Both the position numbers and the translations under genes were made by a program. DNA of 64,000 bases from Symbiodinium sp. CCMP2592 (Eukaryota; Sar; Dinophyceae; Suessiales; Symbiodiniaceae). The DNA lies in NCBI GenBank assembly GCA_905221615.1, contig CAJNDT010002802.1, positions 199,001 through 263,000 of the forward strand. The letters are read 5' to 3'. Under the pieces are notes generated by a model that saw only the letters and a list, made by a program, of their open reading frames with translations, was not told where the DNA came from and did not search any database. Each line of letters starts with the position of its first letter. The first letter of the stretch is position 1. Below are positions 10,505-22,840 of this stretch, piece by piece.

Positions 10505-11040
10505 AAAAAAATTTTAAATTTGGGTTTAAACCCAGGGTTAGAGCCTGGGTTTCAATCCTGGGTTTGGAACCTAGGTTTGACCCTGGGTCAAACCTAGGTT
10601 CAAACCTGGGTTTGAACCTGGGTTTATTAAACCTGCGTTCCAAACCTGGGTTAGAAACTGGTTTTCAAAACTGGGTTTGGAACCTGGGTTTAAACCAGGG
10701 TGAATCCTGGGTTCATTAATTCCGGGTTCCAAACGTGGGTTAGAACTGGGTTTCAAAACAGGGTTTTGGAACCTGGATTTAAACCTGAATTAAACCCCAG
10801 GTTCCAAATCTGGTTGGAACCTGGGTTTCAAACCTGGGTTCAAACCTGGGTTTTAACCTGGGTTTAATCCGGGTTTTATCCAGAGTTGAACCCAGGTTCG
10901 AACCTAGGTTTAACCCAAATTAAAACCCAGGTTAAAACCAGGTTTCAAACCTGGGTTCCCTGCATTGTTGTTGTTGTTTCCCTCCCCCCGGGGGGGAGGG
11001 AACCCAGGTTCAAGCCCAGGTTCAAAGCTGGGTTAAACCG
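10505..11040. repeat. Array of degenerate self-complementary AACCTGGGTTT units
   Basis: About forty 10-13-bp units such as AACCTGGGTTT, AACCTAGGTTT and AAACCCAGGTT follow one another. Because the unit is close to its own reverse complement, the array reads alike on both strands. It is interrupted at 10965-11000 by a TTG and CCCCCGGGGGG stretch. Frames here give Pro/Asn/Gly repeats and are not genes. Confidence 0.9.
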
Positions 11041-11394
11041 CGGGCGGGGAGGGAACCAGCCTCGCTCGTTCGCCGTTCACAGAACTTCTCCGCCTCTCTT
11101 GGGCGGAACGCGAACCAGCAGTCCGCATTCTCTCGGGTTCTCCACACTGCACCATTCATTGCTTTGAGTTGTCTGCCACCTTGCTGGCGGCGGAGCCGGT
11201 GAGCGTGGTGGAACTGGCAAGCTATTTCGTGCTAACGACTTCGCCGACTGTCGCAACAACTCGTTTTTTCACTTGTGCAGTTGTTTGATCACATGTTTCT
11301 TCTTCTTTTCGAGCTTTTTTCCCCAAACAGGTACGGTTTGGGGTTCTCTCCTCAGAAAAAAGGTGGGCCGCGGTGGGTTGGATGGCTGGGCCGC

Positions 11395-12900
11395 GGCAAA
11401 CTGGCTGCGTTTCATTGGGCTCCCTTCATGTTTCCTTTCTGGGCTCCTGGGTTGGACGGGTGGGACGCGGCGAAGGACCTCGGCTCCCCTTCACTTCCCT
11501 GCATGTTTCCTTTCTGGGCTCCTGGGTTGGACGGGTGGGACGCGGCGAAGGACCTGGGCTCCCCTTCACTTCCCTTCATGTTTCCTTTCTGGGCTCCTGA
11601 CTTGGACCGGTGGGCCGCGGCGAAGGACCTGGGCTCCCATTCACTTCCCTTCATGTTTCCTTTCTGGGCTCCTGGGTTGGACGGGTGGACCTGGGCTCCC
11701 ATTCACTTCCCTTCATGTTTCCTTTCTGGGCTCTTGGGTTGGACGAGTGGGCCGCGGCAAAGGACCTGGGCTTTATTGGGCTCCCTTCATGTTTCCTTTC
11801 TGGGCTCCTGGGTTGGAGCGGCGAAGGACTCCCATTCACTTCCCTTCATGTTTCCTTTCTGGGCTCCTGGGTTGGACGGTTGGGCCGCGGCGAAGGACCT
11901 GGGCTCCCATTCACTTCCCTTCAGGTTTCCTTTCTGGGCTCCTGGGTTGGACGGGTGGGCCGCGGCAAAACCTGGGCTTTATTGGACCCCTTCATGTTTC
12001 CTTTCTGGGCTCCTGGGTTGGACGGGTGGGCCGCGGCAAAGAACTGGGCTATCGTTGGGTTCCCTTCATGTTTCCTTTCTGGGCTCCTGGGTTGGACGGT
12101 TGGGCCGCGGCAAAGGACCTGGGCTCCCATTGGGCTCCATTCATGTTTCCTTTCTGGGCTCCCATTCACTTCCCTTCAGGTTTCCTTTCTGGGCTCCTGG
12201 GTTGGACGGGTGGGCCGCGGCAAAGGACCTGAACTCCATTGGACTTTTCATGTTTCCTTTCTGGGCTCCTGGGTTTGTCTCTCGTTGGGCTCCCTTCACG
12301 TTTCCTTTTTGGGCTCCTGGGTTGGACGCGTGGGCCACGGCGAAGGACCTGGGCTCCCCTTCATGTTTCTGGGTTCCTGGGTTGGACGCTGGGCTATCAT
12401 TGGGTTTGTTTCATGTTTCCTTCCTGGGCTCCTCCTGGGTTGGATGGGTGGGCCGCGGCGAAGGACCTGGGCTCCCACTCAGTTCCCTTCAATTAGTTTT
12501 TGGGCTTGGTTGGACGGGTGGGCCGCGGCAAAGAACCTGGTCTATCATTGGGTTCCGTTCATGTTTCCTTCCTCGGCTCCTGGTTTGGACGGGTGGGCTG
12601 CGGCAAAGGACCTGGGCTCCCATTGGGCTCCATTCATGTTTCCTTGCTGGGCTGGTGGGTTGGACCTGGACTCCCGTTGGGCTCCCTTCATGTTTCCTTG
12701 GGCCGCGGCAATCCCGTTTACTTCCCTTCATGTTTCCGTTTTGGGCCCCTGGATTGGATGGGTGGGCCGCGGCAAAGGGATTGTGCTGCCAATTGGGCTT
12801 CCTTCCTGTTTCCTTTCTGGGCTCCTGGGTTGGACGGGCGGGCCGCAGCAGAGGGCCTGAGCTCCCGCTGGGTTCCCTTAATGTTTCCTTTCTGGGCGCC
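11395..12900. repeat. 75-bp minisatellite, roughly 20 copies
   Basis: The unit contains TTTCCTTTCTGGGCTCCTGG, then GTTGGACGGGTGGGCCGCGG and CAAAGGACCTGGGCTCCC. Early spacing is exactly 75 bp (11441, 11516, 11591, 11666), then units vary by deletion. As 75 is a multiple of 3, frames on both strands stay open for hundreds of codons (for example plus 11275-13074, 599 codons of FPFWAPGLDGWAAAKDLGS-like repeats). This open length is explained by the repeat; no other evidence for a protein is visible. Confidence 0.9.
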
Positions 12901-12904
12901 TGGT

Positions 12905-15710
12905 CTGCCACAAACGTCTACAGCAGAGGCCAGGCATCCGGTATCCTGTCTTGCAAGGCAGCAATGCTGCAACAGTTGCGTGTTTTTTCCGTGCGTGGTT
13001 TCTGCTGCAGCAAGATCCTGTGGACGACGTTCTTCGTTTTGTCGGCGGAAAAAATCGTCAACGGTTTCGTGTAAAGAAAGATTTTCGTTTGCGATGTAAG
13101 CCGACAAACCCCTTCGCTTTCCTTTTTGCCCTGTTTGTGGGGCAAAGTTGCCCGTCTTTCCCGTGCTACAGCCAACCGATCCGTATACTAATCTCTTTTG
13201 TGCTTCTTCCATGAACGTCTACAGCAGAGGCAAGGTATCCTGTCTTGCAAATCGGCAAGGTTGTGACACTTGCGGGAAACTTGCCGCAATATCCTGTGGA
13301 CGACGCTCTTCGTTCGGTCTGCGGAAAAATCGTCAATGGTTCCGTGCAAAAGAAGATTTTCGTTCGCCTTAGAAGCCGACAAACCCCTTCGCACTTCTTT
13401 TTGCCAAGTTTGCACGGCAAAGTTCCCAATTTGCTCCGTCCGACAGGCGACCGATCCGTATACCAACCTGCTTCGTGCTTCTTCCGCAATCATCTACAGC
13501 AAAAGTCAGGTATCCTGTTTTGCAAAGCAGCAATGTTGTAACAGTTAATTACAGTTAGTTGATCGAATACGACGTTCCCTGTCCTTGTATCGGTAACATG
13601 TCTGACTGTGTAGCTTAATGTGCCAATGACATGATCTTTGGCTCAAGTAATGAGAAAAGAGGTACGCTTGCAGCTTGTGTTCCTCTTCGGGCTTGCCTTG
13701 CCCGGCGATCCTACCCCAATATCGTTGTGCTGCTGTTGAGGGTCGGATTAACTCAGTTGCGGGAAAGTTATATGTGTGTGTGTGTGTTCTCCGTGCGTGG
13801 TTTCTGCGGAAGTAAGATCCTGTGGACGAAGTTCTTCGTTCGGTCTGTGGAAAGATTCGTCAGTGGTTCCGTGTAAAGAACGATATCTATTTTGCCTTGT
13901 AAGCCGAAACACCCCTGTGCGGTCTTCTTTTCGCCAAGTTTGCGCGGCAAAGTTCCCATTTTGCCCCGTGCGACAGCCAATCGATCCGTAAGCCAACCTC
14001 TCTTGTGCTTCTTCTACAAACGTCTACAGCAGAGGCCAGGTATCCGGTATCCTGTCTTGCAAGGCAGCAATGTTGTAACAGTTGCGGGAAGGTTGTGTGT
14101 TCTTCCGTGTGTGGTTTCTGCGGCAGCAAGATCCTGTGGACGACGTTCTTCGTTTTGTCGGCGGAAAAAATCGTCAATGGTTCCGTGTAAAGGGGAACTT
14201 GTGTGTTTCTCCGTGCGTGGTTTCTGCGGCAGCAAGATCCTGTGGACGACGTTCTTCGTTTTGTCGGCGGAAAAAATCGTCAACGGTTTCGTGTAAAGAA
14301 AGATTTTTGTTTGCGATGTAAGCCGACAAACCCCTTTGCGTTTCTTTTTGCCAAGTTCGCGCGGCAAAGTTCCTACCTTTTCCCGTGTGGCAGCCAACCG
14401 ATCTGTATACCAACCTCTTTCGTGCTTCTTCCACAGACGTCTACAGCAGAGGCCACATATCCTGTCTCGCAAAATGGCAGTGTTGCGTGTTTTTTCCGTG
14501 AGTGGTTTCTGAAGCAGCAAGATCCTGTGGATCTTCGTTCGGTCTGCGGACAAAACCGTGAATGGTTCCGTGTAAAGAAAGACTTGTGTTTGCGACGCAA
14601 GCCGACAAACCCCTTTGCGTTTCTTTTTGCCAAGTTCGCGCGGCAAAGTTCCTACCTTTTCCCGTGTGGCAGCCAACCGATCTGTAGACCAACTTGTTTT
14701 GCGCTTCTTCCATAGACGTCTGCAGCAGAGGCCACATATCCTGTCTCGCAAAACGGCAATGTTGCGTGTTTTTTTCCGTGCGTGGTTGCTGCGGCAGCAA
14801 CATCCTGTGGATCTTCGTTCGGTCAGCGGACAAAATCGTGAATGGTTCTGTGTAAAGAAAGATTTTTGTTTGCCTTGCAAGCCGACAAACCCATTTGCTC
14901 TTTTTTCCCCCATAATTGCGCCGCAAAGTTCACACTTTTTTCCTGTGCGACAGCCGACCGATCCGTGTACCAACCTGTTTTGCGCTTTTTCCACAAACAT
15001 TTACGGCAGGGGCGACATATCCTGTCTTGCAAAAGCAAAACGGCAGTGTTGTGTGTGTTTTTTTCCGTGCGTGGTTTAAGATTCTATGGATCTTCGTTCG
15101 GTCTGCGGGAAAAGTCGTGAATGTTTCCGTGTAAAGAAAAATTTTTCTTTTGTGTTGTAAGCCGACGCACCCCTGTGTGCGCTTCTTTTCGCCAAAATTG
15201 CGCGGCACAAAGTTCACACTTTTTTCCCGTGCGACAGCCAACCGATCCATATAGCAACCTCTGTTGTGCTTCTTCCTCCAATGTCTAGAGCGGAGGCAAG
15301 GAATCCTGTTTTGCAAAACGGTAATGTTATGAAAATTGCGGAGAAGATGCGTTTTTTCTTTGTGCGGTTCCTGCGGCAACAAAATCCTGTGGGCAATGCT
15401 CTTCGTTCGGTCAGCAGAGAAAACGTGAATGGTTCCGTGTTAGGAGAGCTTTTTGTTTGCCTTGTAAGCCGACAAATCCCTTCCTACCTTTCTTGCCAAA
15501 CATGCACGGCAAAGTTCTCGTTTTCTTCCCGTCCGCCCGCCAACCGAAGCGGACACCAAGCTCTTTTGCACTTCGTCCGCGAACGTTTGCAGCAGAGGCC
15601 AGGTATCCTCTTTTGCAAAGGCGGCAACAATGTGGCAGTTGCGGGAGAAATGTGCATGTTTTCCGTGCATGGTGTTGCAGCAAGATCCTCTGAACGATGC
15701 TCCCTGGACC
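12905..15710. repeat. Tandem array of about 280-300-bp units
   Basis: Unit landmarks such as ACGTCTACAGCAGAGGC recur near 12914, 13214, 13490, 14019, 14437, 14713, 14993, 15283 and 15584. Each unit also carries CGTGCGTGGTTTCTGCGG, GATCCTGTGGACGACG and GCCGACAAACCCCTTCG blocks. Units have diverged and some are partly doubled (14090-14330). A 250-bp foreign segment interrupts the array at about 13540-13790. Frames on both strands are repeat-driven and shift between units, so I call no gene. Confidence 0.85.
13637..13647 (+). other. Possible spliced-leader remnant
   Basis: TTTGGCTCAAG is identical to the last 11 nt of the dinoflagellate trans-spliced leader exon. It lies in the segment that interrupts the 290-bp tandem array, which could be a retroposed trans-spliced transcript. 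The match is short. Confidence 0.35.
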
Positions 15711-17600
15711 CTCCCAAAAACCTTCCCACATGCTTGAGTTCCACCACCCACTCTTCTTTCGCAGAAATATATCGCCCAATGCCTGTTTCTTCTTCGCAAA
15801 ATCTGCTGGCGAAGCCAGATTGGGATCCAACACATTCCAACTTGAACCGGTATGATTCGATGCATTCTGTTTGGGGTCTTCGCTGGTGTAATTCGGTTGT
15901 ATTGCAGAGTTGCAGATTGATCGATAAGAGCTCGAATGCCTGTGGATCTGCATGGACTGTGCCGACTCAATCGGACCCACTATGTCCTTTTCGTGGTGCC
16001 GCTGGCGCACTTCACGCTGCCGACTTGTTGCGGAACGACTTATGCCGACTTGTGTGCACGTCGCTTTCGTTTCACAACAACTTCTTCGTTTTGCTCGTTT
16101 TTTTCAGCTTCTCAAAACCGAGCGGCAGCCGCCGTCGACAAGACTTGAGCGCGTCAAATAAAAGAGGTCCATACCACGGACGCCACGGACGTCCGCCCAC
16201 ACGGACGTGGAATATGCGACGACGCCGTTGTTTTTTTTGCACGCCATATGCTCCCATATGCGAGGCATGTCCCTTGGCCACCATTGGCCACGATAAAGGT
16301 CGGCTGCTTGCAATTACCTCTCTGTTTGACCACTCTTCCTGTCAATCTGCCAGCGCGACTTCTGCCAAGCCAAGCCCCAGCCTTTTCTAAAGAAGTACGT
16401 ATTGACCCAAAGCCTGACTCGCAAGATCTTGGAACAGTTTTAACTTGCAACTCATCCGCGAGGGAAGATGCAAAGAAACGATACGCACCGGAAATGTTCA
16501 GCAGAGTTCATTTAATCACGAAGTCTTTGAACCATCGAGCAGATTGTTCGAATGAATTCCCCAACTCGCGAAAAAAACTCTTCTAATTTTTATCCCCCTC
16601 ACAACATATCATGTCGTCCAAGATGTCATATCTTGGCCGCATTTGAGACATGGCGATTCGATAGAACATATCCCCACATGCTAAGCAGCTTATGCACGCC
16701 GGCGCCTCCACAAAAAACGACGAGGCCATCAATGAGAGGTTTTTGACCTTAGTTCCAGGATTGGAGCTCCAGAGCAACTTGCAGATCTTGTCTTATCCAT
16801 TTATCAAGACTCCCACTTTAAGGTCAAAGATTTTGGACATACTTCTACAAAAGCCAAATTTGCCCAAGGCACCCGCCAAGGGCCCCTTTTCACCGTACGT
16901 TTTTGTCATCATCTTATCGGTGGTTTCCATGACTCCTGTGCAGCCTGTCTATATTCTGTCATCGACACATCTTTTCGACGGAATCTTTGTCTGCGTGATA
17001 CGTATTCTGTCATGCAAGATGTGCCGATTCAGCATTCAGCGGTGTGTATTACGGCCGGGTGAAGCAAGAACCCCGGGACCCGCAACGACAGCAACAAATT
17101 GCCATCCCCCCCAACCCTACAATGACAGCAAAAAATCAAAACACAGCACATTTTGGCCACGACAGCTAAACAACAACGACAGCAACAAAAGCAACTCTTA
17201 CCCAATTCCCGGTTCTGTTTCCATTTATACCTTTCATTTCGAAGGATGAATCCGTTTGCGGGAGAGAAACGAAGAGTCTCCCTTCGGGTGGGCCGGTCGC
17301 AGAAGGCTCATGTGCGGTTGAACACTTCGTGGCCGCTTAGGGCTTGGCTGCTAGGCCGTAGTCCCTGAAGCCGCATCCCAAAGCCCCCAAGCCCCAAACC
17401 CCAAATCCGAACAGTGCCCCAAATCACCATGCATTCGACTCTCACTCTGAACCTCAAAAGCCTACAAACCGTAATCAAAGCCTTTAAATGCCAAATCCGG
17501 ACAAGCAAAACGAGACTTTCCCAACCGTCCCAACCTTCCCTAATACCAGGGAGTGGGCTCTCACTTGCTGCCGTTTGCGGCTGGTGATGAACCATCCGAA
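15711..17600. other. No supportable gene
   Basis: Only short overlapping frames without protein-like composition are present on either strand. The sequence at 17050-17210 is A/C-rich with ACAACGACAGCAACAA-type runs. I see nothing further. Confidence 0.4.
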
Positions 17601-17639
17601 GCAGGCACCAAAGCCGGATGTTTGGTTGTGGTACGATTG

Positions 17640-17990
17640 TGCGAAGTACCCGCAGTCCTTGTAGTACCCATAGTACCCATAGTACCCGTAGTTCTCGTGG
17701 TGTCGTAGTAGTCGCAGCAGTCGAAGCGGTCGTCGTCGTAGTAGCAGTTGTTGTAGTGCTAGTCGTAGTGGTAGCCGTAGTCGTAGTCGTAGACGTATAG
17801 CCGTAGCCCTAGTCGTCGGAGGAGTAGCAGTAGTAGCAACACGAGTCGGCAGCAGTAGCAATGGCAGACAATAATTGTAGCGCTTGCAGCAGCAGTGGCA
17901 GTAGTGACAGCAACGGCCGATACTTCTAGCAGTGCTGGCGACAGCAGTCTTAATAAGAGTTTGCTGAAGGAGAGCCATGCCACTACTAGT
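17640..17990. repeat. Degenerate trinucleotide tract (GTA/GTC/GTG)
   Basis: Runs such as GTAGTCGTAGTCGTAG and AGTACCCATAGTACCC make up most of the stretch, with CATCAT/CACCAT runs further on at 18140-18230. Frames here give Ser/Arg or Val runs on one strand and Thr/Leu/Arg runs on the other; not a gene. Confidence 0.75.
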
Positions 17991-18249
17991 TACTAGTGAC
18001 TTGTGAGGGGAAGAGTCGCAAGACTTTTGACAGTCCGTGACGGTCCGTCGTCCCACAGGTGAACTTCCACCAAGTTCAAGATCCCTCACCATTGTCATCA
18101 GTGCCATCATCTTCTTCTTCGTCGCGATCATCGAACATGGTCAGCATCAGCATCAACGGTCCACAACAACACCAGCACCATCACCACCAGCATCAACTTT
18201 TGTAGAGCATCATCATCATCATCATGCGCATCACCGAGGAACTCCGCAG

Positions 18250-20630
18250 CAACGTCAATGCTTGTCAAAAATGTTAGACTGGTATTTGCAGGCAAAGAGG
18301 GATCACGGCCTGCAGCTGCCGACGAAGGTGGTCTGGGTGAAGAAGTGCTTCGTGTGGGGGCAGAATGGTTTGACTCGCAGGATTTAGGGTTGAGGGTTTG
18401 GGCCGTCAGGTTCAGAAGCTTGCAGAATTGGGGTGGGCGGAATTGAAGTGGCAGAAATAGCCTCCGCAGACGCCGTGCCCAAGCAAAGCCCCAAAGCCCA
18501 GAAGACCATGAAAGAGCGATGCAGGTGTCTGACCGGGCGGCAACGCTTCTGAAGGCTTCGTGCTCCAGAGAAGGGATGCAAGGAGGTTTGGGGGCACGAC
18601 GGTGTGCTGTCGGGGTTGTTGCTGTGATCTTGAGAGCAATTAGTGCTACAGGTTCAGAGCTTCCGCGCGAACACGTAGACGTAGCTGAAGCCCCGTCAAG
18701 ATCTCCCTCAAAACCCGTTCCTGAACCGCTCCGAAGCGACGCGGGACGGCTGAAAATGGAAGTCACGGTTGCAGTATTTTGGATGGTCGTGGTCGCGGTT
18801 GCACTAGCAGACTTAGACAAAATTAGAAGTTGCGCCAGTAGCCGGAGTGCGTCCCTTCGAACTCTTAGCAGGACCAAAGGCGGTCGCATTCGTCATGGAG
18901 GCTGTTTCTGAAATAGGAGTTGGCACAACCTGCAAGAACCGCGACGAACCCAAGCAGTAAACGCCCCCAATCCTCCAACCCGAACGCCATAAAACCCGTG
19001 TCCTCGAGCTTCCTGAAGATCTTGGACCTCGAAGCCTTGGGCTTACATCTCTCAAGCCCTGTGAACACCGTAGGCCTATGGCGTGCACCCCGATTGTGGG
19101 CAGGCCTTGCCCGGCATTCAGGGTTTGGAGGTTCGGGTTCACTGCAGGGTTCAGGGCTTCGTCGAAGAGACCCAGATTTTTCAAGATATTTCGGCAGCTC
19201 GGTCAGGGTTTTTGGTGTCGAGCCTTCGAGACTGGGAGTGTTTTTGAATTCAACCCCGTTGCCTCCTCCTAAGTGGAGCACGGCTACTAACACGGGGTTC
19301 TCCGGGTTCGAGAGCGCAAGCCCTGCCGAGGCATTTGGATCCCAGTCTCAAAAACGGCTCTGTTTTCAGGCTGCGGGTCATGGATCATTGAACTTGATGA
19401 CGACTAGGATGATGATGACTGTCTGTACCCTACCCCCCTAGACCCAGTACACCCCTAAAACCCAGCCGTGTGAGACGACCCAAATCAACCCCGAACACGG
19501 AAGGACCCCATGCTCAACCCTGAAACTTGAACCCCCAGGAGAAGCCGGAGAAGATGCCACTTCCGGGGCCGGGGCCCGTGCGCGTTGTGCCGAAGTTGGA
19601 TCCGGACCGGCTGGCGCCGCTTGGCCCGGTGGGTTTGGACTTTTTGTTTTCTTGATTTTACATGGTTTTGGGCAAGGGGTTATTGTTTGGGGGGTGTTGT
19701 TTTGCTTTAGTGTTTTTTGTGCTTAGGCCGGGTTGATAGTTGAGGCTGTTTGATACCCTCTGCCGATGCGAGGTAGAGGTGCAGGTTTCTTTGCGGGCCT
19801 TCATCGCGACAGCAAGAGTCAGAGTTCGAGAGTCATAGATGTTGGTTTCCTGCTTCCTCCAGTTGCCATTCTGTGCGTGGCTGCATTACAGTGAACATAC
19901 GGGCTCAACAGCATCGAAGTCCCCTTGCCAAGTGTCTTGGGTTCTGCAGGAGCTTGGATGCTTCCTAGGAATCTTCCAACGTAAAAATCGGATGAAAGCA
20001 ATTAGGATGTGGGTTGTTCCTTAAACTAGGATCCGCTTTTGGATCCCCCAAACAGGGACCGTAACTTAGAGAACTACCCATGTGCCCGGGCCCTGTCCCT
20101 CAGGTCCTAAGACCAGTACGGCAAGAACGGCTGAAGCCTGATCTGGATAGATGCACTTGCTACAGCAAAAAACGGGCGTTAACACACCCGTTCGAGGAGC
20201 TTTCTCAACAAGACCCTAAGATTTCCTCAACCCTAAACGTCCTAGCCCCCCCGAACCGTAAAGCCCAAAGCCCCTAAAAGCCCCTAAAGCCAGGAGAAGG
20301 GATTGGCAACCATAGCATAGAGTGGAGCTTCCAAATCCTAGACAAACCTAAACCCAGGCCCATTAGGGCCTCGAAAGCAGCCACTTAAGAACAGAGTTGC
20401 ATAAAGACACAAGAGTACAAATACTTAGTATGGTAATATACTAGTGCAACAGTAAAAAGCTATAGCAATATCAGTCGTAAAAATGACAACAATTATGAAA
20501 CCACAAAAGTTTCACTTGCCTTTATTCCTCGAGGCAGCTGGTTCCCCCGATGCTGCCATCCTCGCCAGCCGAGTTCCGCTTTCAGCGGCCGTGTCTTGAT
20601 TCTCTTGGCCTGTTTTCATACTTCGTAGCT
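18250..20630. other. No supportable gene
   Basis: Overlapping frames of up to about 250 codons exist on both strands at 18128-18889 and 18865-19440, but they compete with each other and lack consistent protein composition. The sequence has scattered CCCTAAA/GGGTTTA-like words. Nothing can be called with support. Confidence 0.35.
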
Positions 20631-20636
20631 AAATTC

Positions 20637-20746
20637 GTATGGGAGTTTCCGAAAACAAGGCACCCTAATATAGTACCCTACATAGTAGGATCTTTATTAT
20701 AAGGATCCCCAAACAAGGTACCCCCTATTTTAGGAAACTCCCGTAT
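20637..20746. mobile_element. MITE-like palindromic element, copy 1
   Basis: Terminal inverted repeats (left starts GTATGGGAGTTTCC at 20637, right is GGAAACTCCCGTAT ending at 20746) match at 12 of 14 positions. They flank a largely self-complementary interior with GGATCTTTATTATAAGGATC at its centre. A related copy lies at 21733-21834. Confidence 0.6.
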
Positions 20747-21118
20747 ATTTCGCACCTTGTGAGATAATACAATCGCCTGTAGAGCAGAATGCTTAACTGT
20801 TTGCGGCTTATGAACTCGGCAACTAGGAAGAGGAGCATGGGAGAAGCCGATTATCCCAAGTGCTGAGGCCTCTGCGGCACTGAGGGGCCAGCTGTTTGTT
20901 CTCCCAGTGGTGAAATTCGTAGTAGAGTTGGTGCTCGGCAGTGTTAGTATTACTTGCCATCGTTTGTTTGTAGAGTGTTGCGGACTATCACGGTCCTTGT
21001 TGTTCGTCATGTGGCTACTTGGCTACAATGCCTGGTGCTCTTGTTGCCTTAAATCTTTATCATCCGTCTGTCAATTCCTAACTCTGAAGCTCCTCTGAGT
21101 TCACATCCGAGGTGGACC

Positions 21119-21345
21119 CCAAAACCCTAAACCCTAAAACCCCCAAACCCCAAACCCTAAACCCTAAACCCTAAACCCGAAACCCCAAAACCCCAAACCC
21201 TAAACCCTAAACCCTAATCCCGAAACCCCAAACCCCCAAACCCTAAACCCTAAACCTTAAACCCAAAATGCCAAAACCCCAAACCCCAAACCCTAAACCC
21301 GAAACCCCAAAACCCCAAACCCTATTTGCAGGGGTATGGCAGAGC
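21119..21345. repeat. Interstitial telomere-like (CCCTAAA)n array, degenerate
   Basis: CCCTAAA units are mixed with CCCCAAAA and CCCGAAA variants. Heptamers equal the TTTAGGG-type telomere repeat on the other strand, the type reported for dinoflagellates and plants. Confidence 0.85.
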
Positions 21346-21359
21346 AGTACCTGCCAAAA

Positions 21360-21440
21360 AGGGGATGGGGGGGGTTCCTTCGTGTAGCTATAGTCTTATA
21401 TAGTCCCAAACCCCATTCTAATTATTAAGTCCCCTACATT
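21360..21440. repeat. Dispersed repeat, copy 1
   Basis: It carries GGGGGGTTCCTT, then AACCCCATTCTAATTATTAA and CCCCTACATTA. Close relatives of these blocks occur in the same order at 57555-57705, indicating a mobile or satellite-derived family. No coding. Confidence 0.5.
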
Positions 21441-21449
21441 ATCTTATGA

Positions 21450-21540
21450 AACCCTAAACCCTAAACCCTAAACCCTAAACCCTAAACCCTAAACCCTAAA
21501 CCCTAAACCCTAAACCCTGAAACCCTGAAACCCTGAATCC
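21450..21540. repeat. Perfect (CCCTAAA)n run
   Basis: About nine tandem perfect CCCTAAA heptamers followed by CCCTGAA variants. This is the cleanest telomere-type block in the window. Confidence 0.9.
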
Positions 21541-21732
21541 CTAAGGCCCTGAAGCTACAACTCTGAACTTCTCAAGCTCGAACTCCTGCAAGCGAGGAAG
21601 ACCAGCCACAAGCGCTGCAGGATGCCGTGCCAGGAGGGCCCCCCGCGGGTCTCCTAAAAGGGATCTATAAGGGCTCCTTTAAGGGATCTGTAAGACTGTA
21701 AGGGTTCTATAAAGGGTTTAGGGTTTAGAGCT

Positions 21733-21834
21733 TCCGAAAATTAGGGGGTAGCTTATTTTAGGGTCCTTATGATAAGGATCCTACTATTTTGCGTACTATA
21801 TTAGGGTCCCCTCTATTTTCGGAGACACCCGTAT
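21733..21834. mobile_element. MITE-like palindromic element, copy 2 (left end truncated)
   Basis: Ends with GGAGACACCCGTAT at 21821-21834, the counterpart of the right end at 20733-20746. It shares the TTATGATAAGGATCC centre and the TATATTAGGGT block with the first copy. The left end starts inside the inverted repeat (CCGAAAATTAGGGGG). Confidence 0.5.
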
Positions 21835-22436
21835 ACAGGGTGCTCATACACTCTCGCAGACAGAAGAGGCTTTTAGGGCTGGGGCGTGTGTCCCGAATCT
21901 TACAATGCTTAAATGAGTTCGGGCACAGGGTGAATCTATAGGCAGTGGATTGATTTATGGGGTCTGCGGTTCGAGCTTTGGAGTTTGTTTGCGGGTAGTT
22001 CCACAATCCCAAGCGTAATCCTGGACACTCGACTAGGCCGTAACCCCAATCCATAGCCCACTAACCACAACTACAAGAGGTTGCTCCCGTTGTTTGCTAT
22101 CATATGACCCTAAACCCCAAACCCTAAACCTTGAATCCCTAACCCCCGAACCCTAAGCTCTAAACATTACAAAAAACACCCAAGAACCCCCACAGCCGAA
22201 AAAAAATCAAAATCCCTAAACCCATAAACTGCTAAAGCCTGACCCCTAAACCCCTAAATGACTAAGCCCTAAACCCCTAAACCCTAAACTCCTAAACCCT
22301 TCAACCCCTCAAACCCTAAACCCCTGAATCCCTAAAAGCCCCTGAATCCCCAAAAGCCCCTAAACCCCTAAAACCCCTAAACCCTCAAAGCCCTTAAAAA
22401 CCAGTAAAACCCCTTTAAAAAACTTGCGAAAACCAC

Positions 22437-22840
22437 TTCCAAGCCCCTAAACCCTAAACCCTAAAACCCCTAAATCCTCAACCCTAAACCCTAAAGCCCC
22501 TAAACCCTCAACCCTAAACCCTAAAGCCCCTAAACCCTCAACCCTAAACCCTAAAGCCCCTAAACCCTCAACCCTAAACCCTAAAGCCCCTAAACCCTCA
22601 ACCCTAAACCCTAAAGCCCCTAAACCCTCAACCCTAAACCCTAAAGCCCCTAAACCCTCAACCCTAAACCCTAAAGCCCCTAAACCCTCAACCCTAAACC
22701 CTAAAGCCCCTAAACCCTCAACCCTAAACCCTAAAGCCCCTAAACCCTCAACCCTAAACCCTAAAGCCCCTAAACCCTCAACCCTAAACCCTAAAGCCCC
22801 TAAACCCTCAACCCTAAACCCTAAAGCCCCTAAACCCTCC
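22437..22840. repeat. 30-bp higher-order telomere-like tandem repeat, about 13 copies
   Basis: The unit CCTAAACCCTCAACCCTAAA plus CCCTAAAGCC repeats almost perfectly. The minus frame reads VEGLGALGFR ten-residue repeats only because 30 is divisible by 3. It is homogenised far better than the flanking degenerate CCCTAAA text at 22100-22440. Confidence 0.95.

Noticed and set aside
11275-13074. 599-codon plus frame
   Set aside because: It follows the 75-bp minisatellite through changing frames; its openness is explained by the unit length.
14014-15000. 328-codon minus frame rich in Lys, Arg and Cys
   Set aside because: It lies over the 290-bp tandem array and repeats with it; competing frames exist on the other strand.
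18128-19293. Minus frames of 253 and 142 codons
   Set aside because: Overlapped by plus frames of equal length with no better composition; no motif or splice signal.
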